6,233 nt of DNA from Desulfobulbaceae bacterium. Lineage in GTDB: Bacteria > Desulfobacterota > Desulfobulbia > Desulfobulbales > Desulfocapsaceae. The translations under genes and the position numbers were made by a program. The stretch is from positions 1-6,233 of the forward strand of contig JAMOMO010000422.1 in the NCBI GenBank assembly GCA_027067035.1, in the 5' to 3' direction. This document shows, in pieces, positions 1-5,737 of this stretch. Position 1 is the first letter of the stretch. Every line of letters begins with the position of its first letter. The notes under the pieces were generated by a model. It searched no databases. It worked only from the letters and a program-made list of their open reading frames with translations, and had not been told where the DNA came from.

Positions 1-330
1 GAGATCCATGAGATCTTCATCACTGATATCCTCACCGGCCAGGTGGGTGTGCACCAGACGCAGCCCTTTTAAACGTCCTCTGCTCCTGATATGAGACAGC
101 TGAGGAATCATGATCCCCCGGAAATCACCAACAATAACCGCTTCAACTTTCCCTGAACGCTGCAGCAACAGGCCTATCTGCCGGTTCATCTCCAGGGAAA
201 GCTGGCAGAGACTGCGGGCCATTTCAGGACTGATAACATCATCCCTGTTTCCACGCTTTCCGCCAAGACGCTCCAGCAGCTTCAGCTGACTCTTTTTCAA
301 GCCCCCTGTGTTACCACTGACGAGTGCTAT
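1..330 (-). CDS. hflX: GTPase HflX, N-terminal part (runs off the left edge)
   Basis: Partial gene; 110 codons are visible from a proposed ATA start at 330-328. HflX is a ribosome-associated GTPase that acts on 50S subunits and helps split stalled ribosomes. The translation carries the typical HflX N-terminal domain: SGNTGGLKKSQLKLLERL near the start, then ISPEMARSLCQLSLEMNRQIG, then VIVGD, IMIPQL, and GLRLVHTHLAGE followed by DLMDL. The G domain would lie beyond base 1. The start is uncertain. The frame is open back to a TGA at 414-412, but no in-frame ATG, GTG or TTG precedes the conserved SGNTGG. The first TTG (300-298) would remove that motif. A GGAGG at 342-338 lies 7 nt upstream of the ATA, giving I-A-L-V-S-G-N-T-G-G, a length that fits the family. 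It lies 41 bp downstream of the aminotransferase gene on the same strand, so the two are probably cotranscribed. The family call is firm; the start is inferred. Confidence 0.85.
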   Translation of the reverse strand, partial: MALVSGNTGGLKKSQLKLLERLGGKRGNRDDVISPEMARSLCQLSLEMNRQIGLLLQRSGKVEAVIVGDFRGIMIPQLSHIRSRGRLKGLRLVHTHLAGEDISDEDLMDL

Positions 331-336
331 GACAAC

Positions 337-351
337 CCCTCCCGTGGAGGG
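337..351 (-). promoter_or_regulatory. Hairpin enclosing the hflX Shine-Dalgarno
   Basis: On the minus strand CCCTCC (351-346), a three-base loop ACG and GGAGGG (342-337) form a perfect six-pair GC-rich hairpin. The 3' arm is the only strong Shine-Dalgarno-like sequence in front of hflX, so pairing would hide it from the ribosome. No U-tract follows, so it does not look like an intrinsic terminator for the upstream aminotransferase. The pairing is seen directly; a role in limiting hflX translation is inference. Confidence 0.45.
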
Positions 352-371
352 TAATAAGACTGAAACATCGC

Positions 372-1676
372 TTAACTGTTCAGATACTGTTTGATGGAGA
401 TGGCAATGGTCTCAAAGACCTTGCGAAAGACAGCTTCATCACGTTCCAGCAGTGTCACCCGGAATCCCTGAAGATCCGTTGCAAAAGAAGTCAGCGGAAC
501 CACACAAACCCCTGTTGCCCCCAGCAGGTAATAGACAAAACGCTTGTCCACTGACGTTCCTTCCGGAGCCACCAGCGATTCCACCATGGTACGCACCTCA
601 CTGTTTTCGATGGGCAGACTCTGGGAATGGGTCAGGGCCCCGTCCTCAAAACAGACACTCATGTAAAAAGCACCATTGGGACGATTGACAAGTACTCCTT
701 TCACATCCTTCAGGCAGTCGTAGGCAATGTTGGAGAACTTTTCGTAGCGGCGGATACGCTCTTCAAGATAGCCCTGATATTTCGGATGCTGCACAACCGC
801 CGGATAGACAGACTGCGGAAGTGTTGTGGAGCAGACCTCCACCATCTTGGCATTCAGGATGGACTGGATATATTTGGAAAACATGGGATCCTTGTCCCCG
901 TTATACACCTCAATCCAGCCGCAGCGAGAACCAGGCCACGGCATCTCCTTGGAGACACCACGCATGGCAATGGCCGGGACATCACCGATCACATCAGAGA
1001 GGGGCGATGTTGATGTTCCGTTATAGACAATATGATGATAGACCTCATCACAGACAATAAACAGGTCATAGCGTCTGGCAAGCTCGACAATGGATTCGAG
1101 AATATGGGTAGGATAAACCGCTCCCGTGGGATTATCGGGATTAATAATCAGGATTCCGGCCACGGCAGGGTTGTACTTGATGGATTTTTCAAGATCATCA
1201 AGATCAGGATACCAGTGATGGTTGGGATCAAGAATATACGTCAGAGGTTTATCCCCGGCATGGGCTGCTTCAGCTGAAGAGTGGGTTGTGTAGCTTGGTG
1301 TGGGAACCAGTACCCGGGCAGTCCTTTTCAAAAAACCGAAAATCTTGGAGATGGCATCTCCAAGGCCGTTGAAGAAGAGAATATCCTCCGGGTCAATCTG
1401 AGCCCCGCCCCGCTTGTTGGTTTCCGCTGCAATGAACTCACGGGTGGAGAGAACTCCCCTGGTTGGACAATAGCCATAGGTGGCATCCTGCATAACCGCA
1501 TCAGAAACAATCTCCTTCATCCAGAGAGGGATCTCCTCCCCCTTCATGATGGGATCGCCAATATTTTCCCAGTTGGTACTGAGCCCCAGATTCTGCAGTT
1601 TCATGCCGACTTCCACGATATTACGAATCTCGTATGTCAGCTCACCTGCCCCTATATGGACTATATCTGTCCTCAT
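372..1676 (-). CDS. Class I/II PLP-dependent aminotransferase
   Basis: A 434-residue cytoplasmic fold-type I aminotransferase, which transfers an amino group between an amino acid and a 2-oxo acid through pyridoxal phosphate. Visible landmarks are FNGLGDAIS (102-110, cofactor phosphate region), INPDNPTG (178-185, with the Asn that contacts the PLP ring), CDEVYHH (209-215, with Asp210 for the pyridine nitrogen and Tyr213), SKEMPWPGSRCGW (242-254, with Schiff-base Lys243 and phosphate-binding Arg251) and GFRVTL (404-409, with the substrate-carboxylate Arg406). All key residues are present, so the enzyme should be active. It is longer than the common 390-400 residues; the extra length seems to lie around 343-380. 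It resembles the AlaA/AspC-like group, but the substrate cannot be read from sequence. The ATG is preceded by TGGAGC with about 8 nt spacing. It follows the terminator at 1755-1728 and so probably has its own promoter; hflX lies downstream. Confidence 0.9.
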   Translation of the reverse strand: MRTDIVHIGAGELTYEIRNIVEVGMKLQNLGLSTNWENIGDPIMKGEEIPLWMKEIVSDAVMQDATYGYCPTRGVLSTREFIAAETNKRGGAQIDPEDILFFNGLGDAISKIFGFLKRTARVLVPTPSYTTHSSAEAAHAGDKPLTYILDPNHHWYPDLDDLEKSIKYNPAVAGILIINPDNPTGAVYPTHILESIVELARRYDLFIVCDEVYHHIVYNGTSTSPLSDVIGDVPAIAMRGVSKEMPWPGSRCGWIEVYNGDKDPMFSKYIQSILNAKMVEVCSTTLPQSVYPAVVQHPKYQGYLEERIRRYEKFSNIAYDCLKDVKGVLVNRPNGAFYMSVCFEDGALTHSQSLPIENSEVRTMVESLVAPEGTSVDKRFVYYLLGATGVCVVPLTSFATDLQGFRVTLLERDEAVFRKVFETIAISIKQYLNS

Positions 1677-1727
1677 TCACTTAGCTCCATTTATGTAGAC
1701 TGAAAAATCTCAGGCTGAAGACAGAAG

Positions 1728-1755
1728 AAAAAAACAGAGCCACAGTCTCTGTTTT
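1728..1755 (-). terminator. Intrinsic terminator after the response regulator gene
   Basis: On the minus strand AAAACAGAG (1755-1747), a 7-nt loop and CTCTGTTTT (1739-1731) form a nine-pair stem. The T-run continues to 1728, giving seven T in a row. It lies about 100 bp past the stop of the response regulator gene and upstream of the aminotransferase, so it should separate the two transcription units. The plus-strand version has a shorter T-run and no convergent gene to serve. Confidence 0.75.
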
Positions 1756-1759
1756 CCGG

Positions 1760-1790
1760 TTTCAGCCTTTCTCTTTCAGCCTTTCAGGCT
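1760..1790. repeat. Short tandem repeat with small hairpin
   Basis: TTTCAGCCTTTC occurs twice (1760-1771 and 1774-1785), two bases apart, making a 14-bp tandem duplication. The second copy runs into AGCCT-TTC-AGGCT (1778-1790), a five-pair hairpin. It lies in the 177-bp gap between the response regulator and aminotransferase genes, next to the terminator. Function unknown; probably slippage. Confidence 0.4.
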
Positions 1791-1853
1791 TGTTTCATTA
1801 CCATAGCAGTGTCATGGAGTCAACCAGCGCTCACCCCTGTCATGCTATTGTCA

Positions 1854-3209
1854 TTATTCATCATACTTGTGCAGTTTGTTCTGCAGCGTTTTGCGGGTTA
1901 TGCCAAGTCTTCTTGCGGCCTCACTTTTATTCCCCCCGGTCTCTTCCAGGGTCTTCAGTATCAGAACCTTTTCCTGGGCCTGAAGCGATGAGGAACCATT
2001 TTCCGAGGCACCCGTCTTTATCTGCTCCGCCCCCTGTTTCTGGATGGGAAGGGGCAGACTCTTCTCGGTAAGATACTCTCCCCGCATGAGTATCACACCC
2101 CGTTCAATGGCATTTTCCAGCTCGCGCACATTACCGGGCCAGGAATACGAACGCAGCAACTCCATACACTCCGGTGTTACTCCAGCCACTTCCCGCCTGT
2201 TCTTTGCCGCAAATTTCCGGACAAAATGCTCCACCAGCAGGGGAATATCCTCTCTCCTGTCACGAAGCGGAGGTACCACAACCGTAACCACATTCAGCCT
2301 GTAGTAGAGATCCTCACGAAAATTTCCTTCCCTGACCTCTTTTTCCAGATCACGGTTGGTGGCAGCAATGATTCGTGCATCAGTGTGAATGGTCTCCTCA
2401 CCACCCACACGCTGCAGTTCGTGTTCCTGCAGCACCCGCAGCATCTTCACCTGCATGGCCTGGGATGTCTCGCCGATCTCATCAAGAAAAAGAGTCCCCC
2501 CTTCTGCCTGAACAAACTTCCCCTCCCGTCGCTTATCCGCTCCGGTAAACGCGCCTTTTTCATGGCCAAAGAGTTCCGACTCCAGCAGACTTTCAGCCAG
2601 TGCCGCACAGTTCACCTTGATGAATGGCCTGTCACTTCTGTCACTGTTGTTGTGCAGTTCTGCTGCAACCAGCTCTTTTCCTGTTCCGGACTCACCATTG
2701 ATCAGTACTGTGGCTTCAGTGGGAGCCACATAGGATATCATTTCAAGCAATTCCTGCATCAGCGGAGAAGTTCCCAGTATCGAGGTGGATGCTGGTTTCA
2801 GCGGTGTTTCCCGCACCTCCTGTTTCCGCTCCTCAACCTGTCTTTTATCCACAGCCCGCTCAAGGGTCAACCGCAGACGATCAAAATCCAGGGGCTTGGT
2901 CAAATAGTCATAAGCCCCATGTTTAATAGCTTCAACAGCAGCATCCACAGAGGAATAGGCTGTCATAATAATCACCGGCAGAGCAGGATGAGTGGCATGG
3001 ATCCTGGAAAATGCCTCCATTCCATCCATCCGCGCCATTCGAACATCCATGAGTACAGCATCGTAGGAGAATTTCTCCACGGCTTCAACTGCAGTACGAC
3101 CATCATCAGCTTCCACACACTTCCAGCCCCACTCCTTGAACATGGAACAGAGCATATAGCGATGAACCTGCTCATCATCAACCACCAGAATGGTTACCTG
3201 CTTCCCCAC
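1854..3209 (-). CDS. Sigma-54-dependent response regulator (NtrC/ZraR/AtoC type)
   Basis: A 451-residue cytoplasmic activator of RpoN promoters. Residues 1-120 form a receiver domain with the acidic pair D11-D12, phosphoacceptor D55 (VLMDVRM), T83 (MTAYS) and K105 (LTKPLD). Residues about 143-372 form the AAA+ sigma-54 interaction domain with Walker A GESGTGKE (172-179), the sigma-54-contacting loop GAFTGA (219-224), Walker B GGTLFLDEI (237-245) and arginines 298 and 304 in FREDLYYRLNVV. A Fis-type helix-turn-helix occupies about 424-449 (GGNKSEAARRLGITRKTLQNKL). Domain order, length and motifs are those of a complete, functional family member. The start is GTG with AGGAGG 5 nt upstream. This Shine-Dalgarno overlaps the region just after the TAG of the upstream flavoprotein gene, 9 nt away, so the two genes form an operon. 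No histidine kinase is encoded in the window. The target promoters and signal cannot be told from sequence. Confidence 0.95.
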   Translation of the reverse strand: MGKQVTILVVDDEQVHRYMLCSMFKEWGWKCVEADDGRTAVEAVEKFSYDAVLMDVRMARMDGMEAFSRIHATHPALPVIIMTAYSSVDAAVEAIKHGAYDYLTKPLDFDRLRLTLERAVDKRQVEERKQEVRETPLKPASTSILGTSPLMQELLEMISYVAPTEATVLINGESGTGKELVAAELHNNSDRSDRPFIKVNCAALAESLLESELFGHEKGAFTGADKRREGKFVQAEGGTLFLDEIGETSQAMQVKMLRVLQEHELQRVGGEETIHTDARIIAATNRDLEKEVREGNFREDLYYRLNVVTVVVPPLRDRREDIPLLVEHFVRKFAAKNRREVAGVTPECMELLRSYSWPGNVRELENAIERGVILMRGEYLTEKSLPLPIQKQGAEQIKTGASENGSSSLQAQEKVLILKTLEETGGNKSEAARRLGITRKTLQNKLHKYDE

Positions 3210-3218
3210 AAACCCCTC

Positions 3219-3794
3219 CTAATCCTTCAATTTCCCAAGTACCCAGGCCATGTTTCGACCCAGCACCTTCATGGTGTTCATACCCTCTTCATCTTTTGCC
3301 ACTTCCTCTTTTTCGCGACCCAGTCCTATGTTCCAGTAATTTGAGCCGACAACAATCATCTGTCCGATGAGGAAAAAGTGGTTCATGGTATCAAAAACGT
3401 GGATGGCACCGGCACGCCTTGCAGCAACGACAGCAGCACCCAGTTTTCGTTTCAGCATATCATCATTGGCACGACTCACCATGCCGCAGCGATCCATCAA
3501 CGCCTTCATTTCAGTGGAGACATCAGCAAAGTAGGTGGGAGATCCCAGCAAAATGGCGTCTGCCTCCTTCATTTTATCAAGAAAGTCGTTAATAGAATCT
3601 TTTTCAACAGCACAGCGCCCGTCTTTTCTTTTGAAACACTGAAGGCAGGCTGTGCAGCCGTGAATCTCTGTCCCTGCCAGCTGTATCAGCTCTGTTTCCA
3701 CACCCGCCGCATCAAGTTCAGCAAGCACTGTACGCAATAAAAGAGCTGTATTCCCGTCTTTTCTGGCACTTCCACAAAAAGCCACAACTTTCAT
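3219..3794 (-). CDS. Isf-like flavodoxin-fold protein (NADPH-dependent FMN reductase family) with cysteine cluster
   Basis: A 191-residue soluble protein of the NADPH-dependent FMN reductase / iron-sulfur flavoprotein family. The N-terminus MKVVAFCGSARKDGNT is the first beta strand and the FMN phosphate-binding loop (about residues 8-16). GSPTYFADVSTEMKALMDR (84-102) is the second conserved flavin-side segment. A compact cysteine cluster C47-x2-C50-x2-C53-x7-C61 resembles the [4Fe-4S] motif of archaeal Isf proteins, in which the last spacing is shorter, so electron transfer between FMN and a cluster is plausible. The physiological partner is unknown. The ATG has AGGAGC about 8 nt upstream. 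It is the first gene of a two-gene operon with the sigma-54 response regulator, which may make it a co-regulated output or a redox component. A plain FMN reductase without a cluster is the alternative. Confidence 0.88.
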   Translation of the reverse strand: MKVVAFCGSARKDGNTALLLRTVLAELDAAGVETELIQLAGTEIHGCTACLQCFKRKDGRCAVEKDSINDFLDKMKEADAILLGSPTYFADVSTEMKALMDRCGMVSRANDDMLKRKLGAAVVAARRAGAIHVFDTMNHFFLIGQMIVVGSNYWNIGLGREKEEVAKDEEGMNTMKVLGRNMAWVLGKLKD

Positions 3795-3924
3795 AATTTT
3801 CGCTCCTGATTATTTCTGTTTACTCCCCGGACCCGTGACAACAATCAGGCAACAGATGGTGCAGCGCAGTGACTGTATCCATTATCCTTTCATTTGCGAT
3901 CCGGTTTGTCGGACAGTTTCGCCC

Positions 3925-3941
3925 TGCAGGGTGTCTGCCGG
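3925..3941 (-). promoter_or_regulatory. Possible sigma-54 (-24/-12) promoter
   Basis: The minus strand reads CCGGCAGACACCCTGCA. The GG and GC dinucleotides are exactly 10 nt apart, as required for RpoN promoters, with partial agreement to TGGCAC-N5-TTGCA: GGCA and TGCA match and the other core positions do not. It would start transcription near 3913, about 120 nt before the flavoprotein gene, whose operon encodes an RpoN activator. A chance match is quite possible. Confidence 0.22.
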
Positions 3942-4012
3942 CAAAACTTTTTCATTCAGCGCTTTTTATACCGTATCCTGCATCTTTTTTCCGGTAAAAA
4001 CAGAAAAAGATT

Positions 4013-4041
4013 TTCACATTTAGAAAAGCCTGTGATTAAAT
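4013..4041 (+). promoter_or_regulatory. Possible sigma-70 promoter for the roadblock cluster
   Basis: TTCACA (4013-4018, five of six to the -35 consensus), a 17-nt spacer and TTAAAT (4036-4041, four of six to the -10 consensus) face the small ORF at 4116. Transcripts would have a leader of about 70 nt. The surrounding DNA is AT-rich, so the match may be chance. Confidence 0.3.
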
Positions 4042-4115
4042 GATTATATCTAACACCTGAATCTGCGAGCATTTGCAGCCTTCATTTTTCATAACGCATA
4101 CAGGAGACAATTCTT

Positions 4116-4241
4116 TTGGCCAGAAAAATGGACCTGCGATCAGAACTACGTATCGCTTGCTCTCTCACCTGTTCATGTCCTGTGTACTCGCCTGAAAGAC
4201 CAAAAGGCAATTATGCTGTTTCTTTTTACCTGAATTCGTAA
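4116..4241 (+). CDS. Probable small ORF, 41 aa, with a PilZ-like RxxxR motif
   Basis: AGGAGA (4102-4107) sits 8 nt before a TTG start, giving a 41-residue product that ends with TAA at 4239-4241, two bases before the ATG of the PATAN-roadblock gene. That downstream ATG has no good Shine-Dalgarno of its own, so translation of this ORF may feed it by coupling or re-initiation. The peptide begins MARKMDLRSELRIAC and has three cysteines (15, 19, 21). RSELR (8-12) matches the RxxxR motif at the start of c-di-GMP-binding PilZ domains, and the end (YAVSFYLNS) faintly recalls the strand before the (D/N)xSxxG motif. It stops before that motif would be complete. It could be a truncated PilZ-type gene, a genuine small protein or a leader peptide. 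The ribosome signal and spacing are seen; the PilZ link is inference and weak. Confidence 0.45.
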   Translation: MARKMDLRSELRIACSLTCSCPVYSPERPKGNYAVSFYLNS

Positions 4242-4243
4242 AA

Positions 4244-4975
4244 ATGACTGACACAACACAAAACAGTAATACCCTGCAGAGAGAAGGCGTCGGAGGCATA
4301 AATGGTATCTCCATAGCCTCTTTTCTGCAGATGCTGGAGCAGGAACACCACAGCTGCAGAGTCCATGTGCAGTCGGGAGATGAAACAGGTACCCTCTATT
4401 TCACGGACGGAGAACTGACAGATGCCACACAGGGCCCTCTCCATGGCCTTGAGGCTGCCTATACAATTGTTTCCTGGGAAGACCCCAGTATTGCTCTGGA
4501 CAAATCCGTTTCACGACCCAAAGAGATCAAACACCCACTTGGCTATATTCTCCTCAATGCTGCCAAACAGCAGGATGAACAGGCTGAAATAACGACAAAG
4601 CCGACAATCACCTATGTTTCCAGCGAAACCGAAGAGAACAGTGACTATCAAAATACAATAGAGATACTCTCCGGGATCCGGGGAATACGCTCCTTCTACC
4701 TTCTGAATGGAGCCGGGAAAACAGTGGCTCACTCTGCCCCCGACCAGACCCTGGAAGAGCTCGTCATTTACTGTGTCATCACCAGCAGTAATCTCAAAAA
4801 TACCCTGGGAACAAAGTCTCCCCGTCGAATACATATGCAGCTGAAAGACGGCGGCTCACTGCTGATCATGCCGAAATCCGGTAAAATACTCGGTATGATA
4901 CTTGACCCCCACAGTTCTGCTACAGAGATAACAAATCAGATAAACAGTGGTCTATCCGTGACGCTGAATCCATGA
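4244..4975 (+). CDS. PATAN (DUF4388)-roadblock/LC7 domain protein
   Basis: A 243-residue cytoplasmic protein with no signal peptide or membrane segment. Residues about 19-110 look like a PATAN/DUF4388 domain: INGISIASFLQMLEQE, then GTLYFTDGELTDA (49-61), then GLEAAYTIVSWED (68-80), the usual order of the dQ-helix, the 'G.L.F.dG.l..A' hairpin and the 'G.eA...i..W' helix. After a charged linker (about 108-135), residues about 137-235 look like a roadblock/LC7 domain (IEILSGIRGIRSFYLLNGAGKTVA, later GGSLLIMPKSGKILGMIL). PATAN domains are thought to mediate protein contacts in signalling; roadblock domains dimerise and, as in MglB, can regulate Ras-like GTPases. There is no clear Shine-Dalgarno at the ATG; coupling to the small ORF just upstream may explain this. 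It lies upstream of another roadblock gene. Its specific function is unknown. Confidence 0.82.
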   Translation: MTDTTQNSNTLQREGVGGINGISIASFLQMLEQEHHSCRVHVQSGDETGTLYFTDGELTDATQGPLHGLEAAYTIVSWEDPSIALDKSVSRPKEIKHPLGYILLNAAKQQDEQAEITTKPTITYVSSETEENSDYQNTIEILSGIRGIRSFYLLNGAGKTVAHSAPDQTLEELVIYCVITSSNLKNTLGTKSPRRIHMQLKDGGSLLIMPKSGKILGMILDPHSSATEITNQINSGLSVTLNP

Positions 4976-5061
4976 CGTCCGGTTGCCGAAACTGTCCGGC
5001 AAAACGGGCAGCATTGACAAAAAAAGACCTGGAGTCGGTATACTCAATTATCTGTTGGTAA
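4972..5061 (+). CDS. Possible 29-aa ORF overlapping the PATAN-roadblock stop
   Basis: The ATG overlaps the TGA of the preceding gene in an ATGA arrangement, a classic signature of translational coupling. The product would be 29 residues, with a CxxC pair early on (GCRNCPAKRAAL) and a short predicted helix (LTKKDLESVYSII), ending in CW. There is no separate Shine-Dalgarno. It covers most of the gap before the second roadblock gene and overlaps a candidate promoter. Too short to judge coding potential; it may be chance. Confidence 0.22.
   Translation: MTSGCRNCPAKRAALTKKDLESVYSIICW
5014..5044 (+). promoter_or_regulatory. Possible sigma-70 promoter for the second roadblock gene
   Basis: A perfect TTGACA (5014-5019) and TATACT (5039-5044, five of six) are separated by 19 nt, longer than the ideal 17. 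It points at the gene starting at 5117 and would give a leader of about 65 nt. It lies in the 141-bp gap between the two roadblock genes, so the second gene may be transcribed partly on its own. Confidence 0.4.
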
Positions 5062-5116
5062 ATTTTCGTCACAAATACAGGGTGAAACAAAAGATATCAG
5101 GATTATTACCATAAAA

Positions 5117-5737
5117 ATGAATACTCTCTTCAACGAATTCAATGTCCTTCCCGGGGTACTTGGCTCCTGCATATCGGCCAGGGACACCGGTATTCTCTTC
5201 TCCAACCTGCCCGACACATTCACCGATGAAATGGTTATCGAAGCAGGCAATAATCTTGGCAGAATGATGCAGATGGCTGAGGTCAAAGGACTTGACCCAC
5301 AATCATTATCCATTCGCTATGACAGGTTTGATATCCTGGCCGTTCCCGTGGTGGACAACAGCTGCATCCTGCTTATTTTCTGTGAACCAGGCAGCAACAC
5401 ATCACTGGTTGCCACCACTGCGCAGATGCTGCGCTCTGAGCTTGAGCATTTTGCCAGGAATCCTCCCCGTCAGGAAGTAGCTGCGCCCCCTTCAGACAAG
5501 GAAAATGAGTACATAAGCCGGAAAACAGCACAGGCCCTCGACACCATAAAAGGAGCCCTTTTTAAAACCGTGGGCCCCCTTGCTGACGTGGTCTACACTG
5601 ACTGCTTTGAACGATGGGCAGCGAAAAGCACCGTTGACATTTCCGAAATTTCTGAGCTGATTATCTGTATTTCCACAGAGATGAACTCCACGGAGCTTGT
5701 TGAGGAATTCAAAGACAGAATATCAGATCTGCTTTGA
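5117..5737 (+). CDS. Roadblock/LC7 protein with C-terminal helical domain
   Basis: A 206-residue soluble protein. Residues 1-112 fit a roadblock/LC7 fold: an N-terminal helix (LFNEFNVLPGVLGSCIS), strands with a turn (DTGILFSN), a long helix (DEMVIEAGNNLGRMMQMAE), then strands YDRFDILAVPVVDNSCILLIFCE and a final helix. A proline-rich linker (113-128) leads to a helical domain (about 131-206) with ALDTIKGALFKTVGPLADVVY and a closing SELIICISTEMNSTELVEEFKDRISDLL. The second domain resembles the 'iGPia' helical domain found in various bacterial signalling proteins (possibly DUF8082); that assignment is from memory and tentative. It probably dimerises, perhaps with the roadblock domain of the upstream protein. 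There is no strong Shine-Dalgarno before the ATG. No Ras-like GTPase gene lies nearby in the window. Function unknown. Confidence 0.78.
   Translation: MNTLFNEFNVLPGVLGSCISARDTGILFSNLPDTFTDEMVIEAGNNLGRMMQMAEVKGLDPQSLSIRYDRFDILAVPVVDNSCILLIFCEPGSNTSLVATTAQMLRSELEHFARNPPRQEVAAPPSDKENEYISRKTAQALDTIKGALFKTVGPLADVVYTDCFERWAAKSTVDISEISELIICISTEMNSTELVEEFKDRISDLL

Larger units (their letters stand above)
3795..4115. other. Divergent intergenic region
   Basis: About 320 bp between the minus-strand flavoprotein operon and the plus-strand roadblock cluster. No convincing gene is seen. It holds a weak sigma-54-like element facing left (3941-3925), a weak sigma-70-like element facing right (4013-4041) and a group of small perfect palindromes: TGTC-G-GACA at 3907-3915, CCCTGCAGGG at 3922-3931 and TGCCGGCA at 3936-3943. 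The palindromes sit where an operator for the leftward operon could be, but no regulator match is recognised. Confidence 0.5.

Noticed and set aside
1080..1090. An 11-bp identity (AAGCTCGACAA) between the third spacer and the aminotransferase gene
   Set aside because: Identity stops after 11 bp of a 35-bp spacer, which is expected by chance; not a self-targeting match.
2226..3344. A 372-codon plus-strand open frame opposite the response regulator
   Set aside because: It lies antisense to a gene with every domain motif intact; its translation is rich in His, Cys, Ser and Phe with no recognisable domain, as expected of a shadow frame.
3964..4012. A T-rich/A-rich stretch that might form a terminator
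   Set aside because: The pairing would be almost all A-T with a very small GC content, and no gene ends nearby on either strand.
3835..4023. A 62-codon GTG-start frame in the divergent intergenic region
   Set aside because: No Shine-Dalgarno, no recognisable motif, odd Cys/Phe-rich composition, and it overlaps the likely promoter region of the leftward operon.
4976..5013. A possible terminator after the PATAN-roadblock gene (GCCG...CGGC)
   Set aside because: Only a four-pair stem with a large loop and no T-run.
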